Origin: Bacillus sp. B-jedd
GTDB taxonomy: Bacteria > Bacillota > Bacilli > Bacillales > Cytobacillaceae
NCBI RefSeq assembly: GCF_000821085.1
Contig: NZ_CCXR01000001.1
Span: 765,001-829,000, forward strand
Reading direction: 5' to 3'
Length of the DNA stretch: 64,000 nucleotides
Below, one piece after another: positions 42,563 through 51,671 of this stretch; positions within the stretch are counted from its first letter, which is position 1; each line of letters begins with the position of its first letter. The position numbers were made by a program, and so were the translations under genes. The notes under the pieces are model-generated. The model had not been told where the DNA came from and did not search any database. It was given only the letters and a program-made list of their open reading frames with translations.

Positions 42563-42952
42563 ATGAGAAAGATACTAGCAGTAACTATTGCAGGTATCAT
42601 GTTAATTATTCTAGCAGGGTGTACGGAAGCGGATACCGTTTCGGATAACCTGTCCAAATCGGCGGACTCATTCGAGGTGCAGAGAAGGGTCGTGTTCCTT
42701 AACGGAATAACAGATAAGTATCTGCTTAGTGTTGAGGGTTTTTGTTCAATTAATACTGAGAGCGCAAAGAAGTTGAGTGTCACGTGCAAGGTAGGGGAAA
42801 AATCATACAAGAAGCATTATCTCGGATTAAGCGATAACGTCACGTATTTCGTTGAACAGCTTGAACCAAAAACAGAAGACCCTTTCCATTACAAAGTGCT
42901 CTTCAGACCCGAATCTATCGTTCCTGATATAGACATTCAAACTAGCAAATAA
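42563..42952 (+). CDS. Phage-encoded lipoprotein
   Basis: This 129-residue protein has a lipoprotein signal peptide (AGIMLIILAGC, with the lipobox Cys at about residue 20) and a beta-rich mature domain. GAAAGG lies nine bases before ATG 42563. Membrane-anchored phage lipoproteins can block superinfection, but no evidence in the sequence proves that here. Confidence 0.75.
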   Translation: MRKILAVTIAGIMLIILAGCTEADTVSDNLSKSADSFEVQRRVVFLNGITDKYLLSVEGFCSINTESAKKLSVTCKVGEKSYKKHYLGLSDNVTYFVEQLEPKTEDPFHYKVLFRPESIVPDIDIQTSK

Positions 42953-42995
42953 AGTATAGTGACGCATTTCGGATTAATCGAGAAGGAGGACTCTT

Positions 42996-43079
42996 ATGTT
43001 ACAAGTTACAATCCTATCAATTCTTGTATTTAATTTTGGTTTTGTCGCAGGTACTGCCTGGGCGGGTCGGAGTAGATAA
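42996..43079 (+). CDS. Very small membrane peptide (27 residues)
   Basis: GAAGGAGGACTCTT precedes ATG 42996. The product is one hydrophobic helix (VTILSILVFNFGFVAGTAWA) and a basic end. The strong ribosome site supports it. The function is unknown. Confidence 0.55.
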   Translation: MLQVTILSILVFNFGFVAGTAWAGRSR

Positions 43080-43130
43080 AAGAAACAAATCAAAATCCCA
43101 AGCGCGTGGGAATATTGGGGGAAATCATAG

Positions 43131-43649
43131 TTGAATACTAAGCAGATGGAAGCAGTCGTGAAGCTGGCAGTGGAGACGGCCCTCGAGCACATGGAGAAGG
43201 ATAAGCTTAAGAAACACAAGGAGCGGAGAGATAGGCGTCTCCGGAACACGAAATTGCTGTTGAGGAATTACCGGAATCTTGTCATACATTGTCAAGACAT
43301 TAAGTTGGAGTTGTCGGGAATCGATGATGTGCTTTTGATGGAGGAACTGGACGGCGAGGACTTAGCCCTTGAGGCGATTAAACGGAGTAAGCAAAGAACC
43401 TTAGCCGTTGTCCAGTTCATCCAGAATATGCTTGATATTTATAAGCTGATCTGCGAAAGGTCTAATCGGCCAGAAGATATCAGGAGGTATTCAGTCATCA
43501 AGAAAATGTACATTGATGAGCCGAGAACTACTGTGGAAAATATCGCCGAATGTCACTCTGTCGAAAAGCGAACAATCTTCCGCGATGTCGAAAAAGCCTG
43601 TAAAGACTTGTCGGGACTGCTTTTCGGGGTCGACAGCATCCAATTTTAA
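43131..43649 (+). CDS. ArpU/RinA-type late transcription regulator
   Basis: This 172-residue protein is helical with a basic first third. Its C-terminal sigma-like HTH is NIAECHSVEKRTIFRDVEKA. Proteins of the ArpU/RinA/sigma-like group control late phage genes and sit, as here, just before the packaging genes. The start is TTG with GGGGGAAATCATAG. The late promoter probably lies in 43650-43735. Confidence 0.82.
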   Translation: MNTKQMEAVVKLAVETALEHMEKDKLKKHKERRDRRLRNTKLLLRNYRNLVIHCQDIKLELSGIDDVLLMEELDGEDLALEAIKRSKQRTLAVVQFIQNMLDIYKLICERSNRPEDIRRYSVIKKMYIDEPRTTVENIAECHSVEKRTIFRDVEKACKDLSGLLFGVDSIQF

Positions 43650-43736
43650 CCGGCATGAAAGATGTCACAAACGTGTCATTTCCAAGCCATAATGAATGTG
43701 GTAGCATGATAGTATGCGATAATTATAAAAGTGTAG
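43650..43736 (+). promoter_or_regulatory. Probable late control region
   Basis: This non-coding stretch follows the late regulator gene. GTCACAAACGTGTCATT contains repeated GTCA/GTGTCA words, and TATAAAA lies at about 43719. No consensus -35 is clear, as expected for an activator-dependent promoter. Confidence 0.4.
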
Positions 43737-43774
43737 AAAAAGCGCCCATCTAGTCGAGATGAGGCGCTTTTTTA
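43737..43774 (+). terminator. Terminator before the packaging region
   Basis: AAAGCGCCCATCT pairs with AGATGAGGCGCTTT, followed by T-runs. It could limit transcription into the late genes until an antitermination or activation event. Confidence 0.8.
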
Positions 43775-43944
43775 TTTACTCCGATCCTGGCCACGGCTGA
43801 CTGTTTGGGCGGCAGACCGTGGCTTTCGTTTACCCTCCTTTCACGTCCGTGACTGCAGCGGATAAGGATTGGATCGCAGCGGCATGCTGCCCGCCGAAGT
43901 AAGAGGTGGCACTAAACCAAATAATATTAAGGAGTTGTTGTGAC

Positions 43945-44268
43945 ATGGCTGAACAGCGCGAGTCGAGCAATGATAGTTTGAAAGTAAAAATTGAGGTGGA
44001 ATGTGCCGAGGCATTGAAAGGATTGAAGGCAGTAACACGAGAAGCTAAGAAGGCTACTGCTGCATTGAAAGAATTAGAAGAACAGCAAAAGAAAGTAGAG
44101 TTTGTTGTTCCTTTAAATCTGGACGGTAAAGCCGTAGCAAAAGTGTTACATGAAAACCTTAACCCTGAGTTACTGAGGAAGGATGACAGCATCACTTGCA
44201 TAGACTGCGGCGAAAAGATAAGTAAAAATCATCCGATATTTATGCATGAATGCAAAGGCAAATCCTAA
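43945..44268 (+). CDS. Phage protein of unknown function (107 residues)
   Basis: ATG 43945 follows AAGGAGTTGTTGTGAC. A helical coiled-coil part (ALKGLKAVTREAKKATAALK) is followed by a Cys/His cluster (CIDCGEK..HECKG) that may bind zinc. The 170 bases upstream show no gene; they hold a GC-rich stretch with CCACGG/CCGTGG inverted repeats. Confidence 0.6.
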   Translation: MAEQRESSNDSLKVKIEVECAEALKGLKAVTREAKKATAALKELEEQQKKVEFVVPLNLDGKAVAKVLHENLNPELLRKDDSITCIDCGEKISKNHPIFMHECKGKS

Positions 44269-44299
44269 TTCAAAAATAATCTGGTAGGAGGAATGCAGT

Positions 44300-44578
44300 A
44301 TGCAATTGACAGAGTATCAAGAAGCCAGGCTACAAACATTAGCTGAACAAACGGGCATTGCCTATGATGATTTAATAGATGCATGTCAGAGAATTGTTAA
44401 TTCAGTAAAGAGTTTATGGGAAGGGTTAAGAGTTTTAGCTAAACAACTTATAAGATACACACAAGTGTGTGATCATCCTGTGGATAAAGTTGGATGGTAC
44501 CCACCACGGATGCTGATGCTTAAGAGCCAGGTGATGGTTAGGATGCCAGTGCTACATAGAGCACGGAGCAACCTTTAA
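44300..44578 (+). CDS. Phage protein of unknown function (92 residues)
   Basis: GGTAGGAGGAATGCAGT precedes the ATG. The product begins TEYQEARLQTLAEQTGIAYD and is helical. Its stop overlaps the HNH start as TAATG. Confidence 0.6.
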   Translation: MQLTEYQEARLQTLAEQTGIAYDDLIDACQRIVNSVKSLWEGLRVLAKQLIRYTQVCDHPVDKVGWYPPRMLMLKSQVMVRMPVLHRARSNL

Positions 44579-44967
44579 TGCTTAAGAGCTGCAGTTATTG
44601 TGGAGGCATCCATGACCGTAAGTATCAATGTCCAAGCAAACCTAAAAGGAACAAGCAACCAACTTACATTGATAAGTTCAGATGGACCAGAGCCTGGCAA
44701 AAGAAACGCAAACATATCAATGAGCGTGATAAGTATATGTGCCAGGTATGCATCCGTGAACTGTTTAATACACAACTCAAGTACAACTTCACTGATATAG
44801 AGGTCCATCATATTACATCCATTGCTGAAGACTGGAACAGTCGCCTGGACGATGACAATCTCATCTGTCTATGTTCTTCTCACCATAAGATGGCAGAGGT
44901 TGAGGAGATACCAAAGGCGCTATTGTATGAAATTGTCGAAAAACAGGAAAAAATGTCGAATAGGTGA
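44578..44967 (+). CDS. HNH endonuclease
   Basis: This 129-residue nuclease has two CxxC pairs (CSYCGG and CQVC..) and the HNH core EVHHITSIAEDWNSRLDDDN, LICLCSSHHKM. HNH proteins beside terminase genes are required for cos cleavage and packaging in HK97-like phages. It lies immediately before the candidate cos site and terS. Confidence 0.9.
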   Translation: MLKSCSYCGGIHDRKYQCPSKPKRNKQPTYIDKFRWTRAWQKKRKHINERDKYMCQVCIRELFNTQLKYNFTDIEVHHITSIAEDWNSRLDDDNLICLCSSHHKMAEVEEIPKALLYEIVEKQEKMSNR

Positions 44968-45060
44968 CCCCCCGGGGGTATACCCCTTTCGAGGGCCTCC
45001 GTGAACACCCACTGTGCAGGTTCGCTCGATAAAAATTCCCGAAATGAAAAATATTAGGAG
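44968..45060 (+). other. Candidate cos (packaging) site
   Basis: Right after the HNH stop, CCCCCCGGGGG (44968-44978) overlaps the perfect palindrome GGGGTATACCCC (44975-44986), followed by GC-rich sequence to 45020. The contrast with the AT-rich surroundings and the place between HNH and terS fit a cohesive-end site. The cut position is not known. Confidence 0.6.
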
Positions 45061-45071
45061 GTATTACTGTA

Positions 45072-45185
45072 GTGATTAAGAAAATATTAGTGGAAACTCA
45101 TTCTAGTCGTGGATATATCTTTGCTAGATACAAGGTGAAGCTGTTCGGAATAACCATTTTTACAATCGATAAACCACTTAATTAA
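45072..45185 (+). CDS. Very small phage protein (37 residues)
   Basis: AGGAGGTATTACTGTA precedes GTG 45072. The product is basic and beta-like (VETHSSRGYIFARYKVKLFG). No family is recognised. Confidence 0.45.
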   Translation: MIKKILVETHSSRGYIFARYKVKLFGITIFTIDKPLN

Positions 45186-45218
45186 TAAATTATAAAATCA
45201 AGAATAGGAGGTGAGGAA

Positions 45219-45680
45219 ATGGCGAGGCCTACCAAAAGTGTTAAGACTATGAGTAAGAATCTTACAAAAGAAGAAATTGCGGCCAGGTTGGAAACGGAAG
45301 AAAAACTAAAGGGTTCTGCCGATAACATTTCCCCTCCTAAACATTTGAATGCCAGGCAAAAGAAAATATTTAACTACATTGTCCAGGAGCTAAAGGCTAG
45401 TAAAATTTTAGGCAACCTGGACATTTTTATATTGGGAACCGCAGCCATAGCCATAGATCGCTTGCAGGAAATAGAAAAAAAGATTAATAAAAATCCTGAT
45501 TTAATTCTAAGTAAAGAAGTCATGAAGGCCAAGGCAGAATATAACAAAGAGTTTTTCCGCTGTTGTAATGAATTGAGTTTGTCGCCACAATCTCGAGCCA
45601 AGTTAGGGAACATTAACGTACAAACAAAACAGCAAGACGATGATCCATTGCTAAAAGTTCTAAAGGGCGGCAGAAAATGA
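45219..45680 (+). CDS. terS: Terminase small subunit (P27 family)
   Basis: This 153-residue protein has the P27-family pattern: PPKHLNARQKKIFNYIVQEL, DIFILGTAAIAIDRLQEIE and a C-terminal SPQSRAKLGN. It recognises phage DNA for packaging and hands it to TerL. TAGGAGGTGAGGAA precedes the ATG. It overlaps terL by four bases. Confidence 0.92.
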   Translation: MARPTKSVKTMSKNLTKEEIAARLETEEKLKGSADNISPPKHLNARQKKIFNYIVQELKASKILGNLDIFILGTAAIAIDRLQEIEKKINKNPDLILSKEVMKAKAEYNKEFFRCCNELSLSPQSRAKLGNINVQTKQQDDDPLLKVLKGGRK

Positions 45681-47362
45681 GTATCCTTTTGGCTAAGGCA
45701 AAACGCTATGCCGAAAAGGTTGTGGCTGGTAAAGAAATTACGACAAAAGAGGTTATTATACAGTGCCATTGGTTTTTAAAGGATTTGGACCGACAGCATG
45801 AAGATGATTTTATTTATTATTTTGACGAAGAAGTAACAGAAACCATTGAAGGAATCCTGGCATTATTAAACTTTGCTACAGGTCTCGGAGTTGTAGGTAA
45901 ACCAATTATTGATGGCTTGGAAGATTTCCAGGCTTTTTTTCTTGCCAACATTTTTGGATGGCGGTTCCAAGAGGATCCCGAAAAGTTTAGGTACCGGGAT
46001 GTGACTCTATTTATCCCAAGGAAAAACGCCAAGACGTTTATTTGCGCTCTTATCCTCATCATCTTGATGCTGACCGAAGATGATTATTCAGAATTTTACT
46101 CTATTTGCCTGGATAGGGAACTGGCCGGTGAAGTCAAGAAGGCCATGACCCAGATTCTCAACGCCAGTCCATACATCGGCAAGCATTTTACCATACCCAA
46201 AACGCTGAGTGGGAAGTTAAATTGCAAGCTCACAAACAGCTTTTACCAAGCGAGAACAGCTGAAGCGAATAGAAATAACTCCATTCGCCCAAGTGCTTTT
46301 ATTGCGGATGAGGTTGGAGCCTTCAAAGACTACAGTAACATTAATGCCATGAAGTCCGGCCAACTTAACGTAAAAAACCCATTACGCTTCAAACTGACCA
46401 CGGCCTATGCAGAGGACAAGTCCATCATGCTCGAAGAACTTGCTTATATCAAAAAGGTCTTTGCCGGATTGATTGATGATGACCGTATGTTTGCTTTGCT
46501 GTATTATGCAGAGCCGGATCACCTATGGGATGATACAGGGCTCTACCAGGCAAACCCATTGCGAATTGAGGAAAACTATAACGAGATTCGGGACAACCGA
46601 AAAACAGCGATAGAGAAGCCTACAGAACGAGAAGAATACCTCTGTAAGCACATGAACCATTTCCTCCCGTCCAATAGTGGTGAAGCTTATATCAATATTG
46701 AGGATTTGAGGAAATGTAAAGTCGACAGTTTTGATTGGTCCGGCCGACAAGTGTGGGTGGGCTTGGATCTGGCCATGACCAATGACAACTGCTCATATTC
46801 CATGGTCACGGAAGAGGATTGGGAGATATACGCTGAATCATTCGCATTTGTGCCAGAAGGAAGGATTCCTGAAAAGAATAGGACTGAGAAAATCAATTAT
46901 CACGAATTTATTCAGGCAGGTAATTGCTTCGCTTGTGGGGACATGACGGTGGATTACGGATTTATAGAGGAGATGGTCCTTGCCATAGAAGAAAAACACA
47001 ATGTTATTGTCAGGGGGATAGGTTATGACCGATATAACTGCTTATCCAGTGCCCAAAGATTTGAAAGGGAAGGTTACAAAACCGTTGAAGTCAAACAGCA
47101 TTCTTCAGTCCTTCATCCGGCCACCAAGCTATTAAGGGAAAAAATAGTCAATAAAGAATTCCATTACACTGAAAACAAATTGTATGAGGAAAACTTCCAA
47201 AACGCTAAGGTTACTGAGGACACTAACAAAAATATTTACGTTAACAAGAAAAAGTCTAATGGGAAAGTGGACATGGTTGTCAGTACAATCAATGCCATTT
47301 ATTTGATGCAGCAGGATGTGATTTTCAATCCGGATGCTAACTGGGGTGCCCAGGTTATTTAG
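45677..47362 (+). CDS. terL: Terminase large subunit
   Basis: This 561-residue packaging motor has an N-terminal ATPase with the Walker A-like FIPRKNAKTFICAL and a Walker B region IRPSAFIADEVGAFKD. The C-terminal RNase H-like nuclease has WVGLDLAMTNDNCSYSM and GIGYDRYNCLSSAQ. It resembles HK97-type TerL. It starts inside the terS stop (ATGA). Confidence 0.95.
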   Translation: MSILLAKAKRYAEKVVAGKEITTKEVIIQCHWFLKDLDRQHEDDFIYYFDEEVTETIEGILALLNFATGLGVVGKPIIDGLEDFQAFFLANIFGWRFQEDPEKFRYRDVTLFIPRKNAKTFICALILIILMLTEDDYSEFYSICLDRELAGEVKKAMTQILNASPYIGKHFTIPKTLSGKLNCKLTNSFYQARTAEANRNNSIRPSAFIADEVGAFKDYSNINAMKSGQLNVKNPLRFKLTTAYAEDKSIMLEELAYIKKVFAGLIDDDRMFALLYYAEPDHLWDDTGLYQANPLRIEENYNEIRDNRKTAIEKPTEREEYLCKHMNHFLPSNSGEAYINIEDLRKCKVDSFDWSGRQVWVGLDLAMTNDNCSYSMVTEEDWEIYAESFAFVPEGRIPEKNRTEKINYHEFIQAGNCFACGDMTVDYGFIEEMVLAIEEKHNVIVRGIGYDRYNCLSSAQRFEREGYKTVEVKQHSSVLHPATKLLREKIVNKEFHYTENKLYEENFQNAKVTEDTNKNIYVNKKKSNGKVDMVVSTINAIYLMQQDVIFNPDANWGAQVI

Positions 47363-47376
47363 AAGGAGGTGAGAAT

Positions 47377-48645
47377 TTGGGACTGTGGCAAAAGTGGAAA
47401 GAATTCAGGTCCTTTCAACAGGCAGAACAGCGCCAAACATTAGAAGACCTTTTGTTAAGCGCCGGTTTAATAACAGGAGATATCACAAAAGAACAAGCTT
47501 TGAATATTCCAGCAGTGAGTTCTTGCGTGGGCATTATCTCTGATACTGTAGCCAGTCTCCCGGTAATCTTGTACAAAGCTGAAGAAGGTAGGGTTACAGA
47601 GATTGAAAGGGATAATCGCGTTGATCTCTTAAACGATGACACAAAGGATACAATGGACGCGTTTCAATTCAAAAAAGCCCTGGTGGAAGATTATCTGCTG
47701 GCAGGCGCCGGTTATTCGTTTATCAACCGTGAGAGGAATAATGTAAAAAGCCTCCACTACGTGGATAACAGAAATGTGGCTGTTAATATGAATGCCGATC
47801 CTATCTTTAAAAGCTATGATATCTTGGTTCATGGGTCAATGTATCGAGATTTCGAGTTTCTTAAAATCACCAGGAAAAGCAAGGATGGAGTGACAGGGAA
47901 GGGAATCATCCTGGAGAATAACAGGCTGCTATCTGTGGCCTATAATACACTCATATTTGAAGATTTCCTTGTCAAAACAGGCGGTAACAAAAAAGGATTT
48001 TTGAAGAGCCAGGGCCGGTTGAGCAAAGAAGCTATAAATGAATTAAAGGCTGCCTGGAACAACCTTTATAAAAATAACACTGAAAATGTCGTTGTTTTAA
48101 ACAATGGACTTGATTTCCAGGAAGCATCTAACACCTCTGTGGAAATGCAATTGAATGAGAATAAACAAACCAATTCCTCGGAAATTTGTAAAGTTTTTGT
48201 TGTTCCCCCATCCATACTCGATGGAACGGCCAACGACGAAGTGTACAACAACTGGATAAAGGTTTGCATTTTGCCGATTTTGATAGCATTGCAAACTGCG
48301 CTAAACAAAGACCTTTTGCTTCCTAGCGAAAAAGGGTCTTTTTATTTTGCCTTTGACACAAAGGAACTATTTAAAGGCGATATGTTAAAACGTTACCAAG
48401 CATATGAAATTGCCATCAAAAACGGCTTTATGCAGTGGGATGAAGTCAGGTATATAGAGGACCTTGAGCCTTACGGAGTCGATTTCATCAAATTGGGCCT
48501 CCAGGATGTACTTTATAATCCGAAGACCAAAGAGATCTACACGCCGAACACGAACAAATCAACAAAAATTGATGAGCCAGCTCCGGCCTTGGGAGGAGGT
48601 GATGACGATGAGAATAGAAATCCGAGGGAACCAGGTGCTGCTTGA
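47377..48645 (+). CDS. Portal protein (HK97 family)
   Basis: This 422-residue protein forms the DNA entry ring. Motifs include AVSSCVGIISDTVASLPVIL, KKALVEDYLLAGAGYSFINR and NSSEICKVFVVPPSILDG. It starts at TTG 47377 with AAGGAGGTGAGAAT. Its 3' end overlaps the protease start by 38 bases. Confidence 0.94.
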   Translation: MGLWQKWKEFRSFQQAEQRQTLEDLLLSAGLITGDITKEQALNIPAVSSCVGIISDTVASLPVILYKAEEGRVTEIERDNRVDLLNDDTKDTMDAFQFKKALVEDYLLAGAGYSFINRERNNVKSLHYVDNRNVAVNMNADPIFKSYDILVHGSMYRDFEFLKITRKSKDGVTGKGIILENNRLLSVAYNTLIFEDFLVKTGGNKKGFLKSQGRLSKEAINELKAAWNNLYKNNTENVVVLNNGLDFQEASNTSVEMQLNENKQTNSSEICKVFVVPPSILDGTANDEVYNNWIKVCILPILIALQTALNKDLLLPSEKGSFYFAFDTKELFKGDMLKRYQAYEIAIKNGFMQWDEVRYIEDLEPYGVDFIKLGLQDVLYNPKTKEIYTPNTNKSTKIDEPAPALGGGDDDENRNPREPGAA

Positions 48646-49216
48646 TGGTTATGTGAACGCGGTTGACCGGGAAAGCAGGGTATTGCCTTCCCCGAGAGGT
48701 CGCTTTATTGAAAAGATAAAGCCAAAAACCTTTGAAAAAGCCCTGCAAAAGGCTGATGACGTGGAGCTTCGCTTCAACCACGAAAAGACTAGGAAACTAG
48801 GTTCGATTCGTGAAGGAAATCTGCAATTATACGAGGACAATATTGGTCTTCGTGCCATTGCGACTGTAACCGATGAAGACATTATTGCCAAGGCAAAAAA
48901 TCAAGAGCTTCGCGGGTGGTCCTTTGGGTTTGTAGACAACGATCCTGATTGGGAAGATGGGCCAGATGGCATCCAGCGCAGGACATTGAAGGATATTGAC
49001 CTCTTAGAAGTGTCCATTTTAGATAAAACCCCAGCCTATATTGCTACATCGATTGAAGCTCGAGGCGAAGAAGAGGTTATCACCGAGAATAGAAGTGATG
49101 ATTTTAAAGCTGAAATCGAGGATTTATCGCCAAAAAATGAAGAAAAACGTGAAAAAGTTGATCATTCTCTTCTCGCAAGAGAGTTAGAATATCTCAAATT
49201 GAAAGGTGGAAAATAA
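48608..49216 (+). CDS. HK97-type prohead protease
   Basis: This 202-residue protein has GYVNAVDRESRVLPSPRGRF, VELRFNHEKTRKLGS with the catalytic His, and DIDLLEVSILDKTPAY with the Ser region. These identify the prohead protease that trims capsid protein during maturation. ATG 48608 with GGAGGAGGTGATGACG is chosen over 48464, which lies deep in the portal gene. Confidence 0.93.
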   Translation: MRIEIRGNQVLLDGYVNAVDRESRVLPSPRGRFIEKIKPKTFEKALQKADDVELRFNHEKTRKLGSIREGNLQLYEDNIGLRAIATVTDEDIIAKAKNQELRGWSFGFVDNDPDWEDGPDGIQRRTLKDIDLLEVSILDKTPAYIATSIEARGEEEVITENRSDDFKAEIEDLSPKNEEKREKVDHSLLARELEYLKLKGGK

Positions 49217-49217
49217 G

Positions 49218-50399
49218 ATGTCATTTTACAATGTATTAGCAAAGCCAGTTGTCGAGTTTCGTTCTATGCCGTCACTTTTGGAGCAGCGTAACAACCTGCT
49301 TGACGAAATGGATGGGATCCTTAACAAAGCCAAAGCCGAAACACGTGCTTTAGCTGACGATGAGAGCAAACGATTCGACGAAATCAAAGGGGAAATCTCG
49401 AAGATCGACAAGACTTTGGCTGCCCAGGAAGAGGCTCGTTCCTTCGAGAAAAAGAATCCAGTCAAAAAGACCGAAGCGGAGGAGCTAGCTGAAGCCGAAG
49501 TAAGGGCTTTTGAAAACTATATCCGTGGAGTGGTAGAATCCCGAGCGGATGTAAATCTGACTGTCGGTGATAATGGAGCAGTTATCCCTACATCCATTGC
49601 CCAAAAGATCATCAAGAAAGTTTATGATTTGTCTCCGATCTATCAACTGGCCACTCGTTATAACGTAGGTGGAACTCTTACCATTCCATACTACGATGAG
49701 ACAGCTCAAAAAATCACAATGACTTATGCCACGGAGTTTGAAGAGTTGGAATCTACTTCTGGCAAATTTAAGAACATTGAATTGAAGGGCTTCCTGGCCG
49801 GGGCACTCAGCAAAGTTTCCAAGTCTCTGATCAACAACTCCTCCTTCGATATTGTAAGCTTTGTCGTTAATGCCATGGCCGAATCTATCGCAAGGTGGAT
49901 TGAAAACGAGCTTCTGAATGGAACTGCTGAAAAGGTTTCCGGACTTTCAACTGTTACTCAAAAAATCGATGCCGCAAGCTCCATTGCTGTTACAGCTGAC
50001 GAGTTAATCGATGTACAGGAAGAGGTACCTGACGCTTACCAGGGTAATGCAATTTGGATTATGAACAAGGCAACTAGAAAGGCTATTCGTAAATTAAAGG
50101 ATGGCCAGGGCAATTACCTCCTTAACAAGGATGCTACAGCGCGTTGGGGTTATTCTCTGCTTGGAAAAGATGTATACACTTCGGTAAACATGCCGGCAAT
50201 GGCTGCGGGCAAAACAGCAATCTATTACGGAGAAATGGATGGCCTTGCTGTTAAGTTGTCAGAGGATGTGTCTATTGAAGTCCTGCGTGAAAAATATGCC
50301 ACTCAGCACGCAGTTGGAGTTGTAGGCTGGATTGAAATTGACTCTAAGGTAGAGAACGCTCAGAAAATTGCCAAGCTAGTAATGAAGGCTGGCGCATAA
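49218..50399 (+). CDS. Major capsid protein (HK97 fold)
   Basis: This 393-residue protein has an N-terminal coiled-coil scaffold (about residues 20-90, LLEQRNNLLDEMDGILNKAK). The HK97 shell domain follows, with SAQ-like ELEGFLAGALSKVSKSLINN-type motifs and AIWIMNKATRKAIRKLKDGQ. The scaffold would be removed by the adjacent protease. ATG 49218 with AAAGGTGGAAAATAAG is used. Confidence 0.95.
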   Translation: MSFYNVLAKPVVEFRSMPSLLEQRNNLLDEMDGILNKAKAETRALADDESKRFDEIKGEISKIDKTLAAQEEARSFEKKNPVKKTEAEELAEAEVRAFENYIRGVVESRADVNLTVGDNGAVIPTSIAQKIIKKVYDLSPIYQLATRYNVGGTLTIPYYDETAQKITMTYATEFEELESTSGKFKNIELKGFLAGALSKVSKSLINNSSFDIVSFVVNAMAESIARWIENELLNGTAEKVSGLSTVTQKIDAASSIAVTADELIDVQEEVPDAYQGNAIWIMNKATRKAIRKLKDGQGNYLLNKDATARWGYSLLGKDVYTSVNMPAMAAGKTAIYYGEMDGLAVKLSEDVSIEVLREKYATQHAVGVVGWIEIDSKVENAQKIAKLVMKAGA

Positions 50400-50403
50400 T
50401 TTG

Positions 50404-50430
50404 AAGGTGGAGCAATCCACCTTCTTTTTT
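50404..50430 (+). terminator. Terminator-like hairpin after capsid gene
   Basis: AAGGTGGA pairs with TCCACCTT, followed by a T-run. It may tune capsid versus downstream expression. Confidence 0.7.
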
Positions 50431-50444
50431 AAGGGGGTGGAAAG

Positions 50445-50600
50445 ATGAAAGTAAAAGCATTGGTTAGCTTTTCCGGTCTTGTCACGATGGGGAGAGGCGA
50501 GGTAAAAGACATTAAGGATAAAGTGATTATTGCCGATTTGCGTAAAGCTGGGTTTGTTGAAGAAATTAAGCCGAAAAAAGGTGAAAACGATGAAGATTAG
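50445..50600 (+). CDS. Small head-region phage protein (51 residues)
   Basis: AAGGGGGTGGAAAG precedes ATG 50445. The product (KVKALVSFSGLVTMGRGEVK) is a strand-rich small protein typical after capsid genes in HK97-like phages. It overlaps the connector gene by 11 bases. Confidence 0.65.
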   Translation: MKVKALVSFSGLVTMGRGEVKDIKDKVIIADLRKAGFVEEIKPKKGENDED

Positions 50601-50874
50601 CGAGGTCTCCGTACAGGATTTAAAGGACTACGCTCACGTTTTCCACGGCGAAGACGACAAGTTGTTTGATGGTATTTTGGCTGCTGGTATAGCTTTTATT
50701 AAGGGCTATACAGGACTATCAGCTGAGCAAATGGATACCAAAGAGGATCTGACAATCGCCTTGAAGGTCCTGTCCAATGAAATGTACGACAATCGAACTT
50801 TCACTGTAGAAAATGACAAGGTGAATAAGGTAATAAAGTCAATTCTGGATATGCACTCCATCAATTTATTGTAG
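50590..50874 (+). CDS. Head-tail connector protein (gp6-like)
   Basis: This 94-residue helical protein has ISEVSVQDLKDYAHVFHGED and AGIAFIKGYTGLSAEQMD. It matches the HK97 gp6/SPP1 gp15-type adaptor. ATG 50590 with AAAAGGTGAAAACG is chosen over 50530. Confidence 0.85.
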   Translation: MKISEVSVQDLKDYAHVFHGEDDKLFDGILAAGIAFIKGYTGLSAEQMDTKEDLTIALKVLSNEMYDNRTFTVENDKVNKVIKSILDMHSINLL

Positions 50875-50885
50875 GGTGATTTCTT

Positions 50886-51221
50886 ATGACTAGATACAGA
50901 ATGAATCCGGGTGAATTACGGCATATAGTGACTTTTCAACGGAAATCAGAGGGTCAAGATAGTTATGGTGAGGGATCAGACGATTGGGTTAATGTTTTGA
51001 AAACGAGAGTGGCTATTTACCCGATCAGTGGCAAAGAGTTTTTTGCTGCAGAGAAGGTAAACAGCGAAGTGACCCATAAAGTCAACTTACGGTACATCCC
51101 GGGAATCACCTCTGACATGAGGATGAAATTGGGTGAGCGAGTTTTCGAATTAATTTCTCCACCCATTAACTTTCAAGAAAAAAATATCGAGCTTCAGTTG
51201 CTTTGCAAGGAGATTTTCTAA
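50886..51221 (+). CDS. Phage head closure / head-tail adaptor protein
   Basis: This 111-residue protein starts MNPGELRHIVTFQRKSEGQD and has WVNVLKTRVAIYPISGKEFF, the signature of the head closure family. Its stop overlaps the next start. Confidence 0.9.
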   Translation: MTRYRMNPGELRHIVTFQRKSEGQDSYGEGSDDWVNVLKTRVAIYPISGKEFFAAEKVNSEVTHKVNLRYIPGITSDMRMKLGERVFELISPPINFQEKNIELQLLCKEIF

Positions 51222-51661
51222 TGGCAAAGAGGTCGGAAATTGTAGGGCTTAAGGAGCTTGAAAAAACAATCAAGCGACTTGGAAAACTACCTCAAAAGTG
51301 TGTGACAAAGGCTGCGCGAAAAGGAGCTAACATCGGCCTGAAAGCTGCCAGGCAGAATGCTCCGGTGGATGAAGGAAATCTGAAAAAAGCGCTTGTCCTA
51401 AAAGGCGAAAAGTCAAAAATCAAAGGAAAAAAAGTATATCAAATTACTTTTGACCCAAAGATGAACTATGTTCTGGTCAAAGAATCTAAAGCAGGTAAAA
51501 GATCATATTATCCTGCAAGCCAGGAATACGGATTTCAGACCGTCAACGGGGGATATATTCCCGGCTATAGGTATCTCAGGCATGCCGCGGAAGACAATAA
51601 AACGGCCATCGAGAAAGAGACAGTAAAAGTGCTTACCGATGAAATAGACAAGATAAAGTGA
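51221..51661 (+). CDS. HK97 gp10-like tail completion protein
   Basis: This 146-residue protein has the gp10 pattern: ELEKTIKRLGKLPQKC, AARKGANIGLKAARQNAPVD and a later EYG motif. The start is coupled to the upstream stop (TAATG). It joins tail and head. Confidence 0.88.
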   Translation: MAKRSEIVGLKELEKTIKRLGKLPQKCVTKAARKGANIGLKAARQNAPVDEGNLKKALVLKGEKSKIKGKKVYQITFDPKMNYVLVKESKAGKRSYYPASQEYGFQTVNGGYIPGYRYLRHAAEDNKTAIEKETVKVLTDEIDKIK

Positions 51662-51671
51662 GGTGCTTTGT

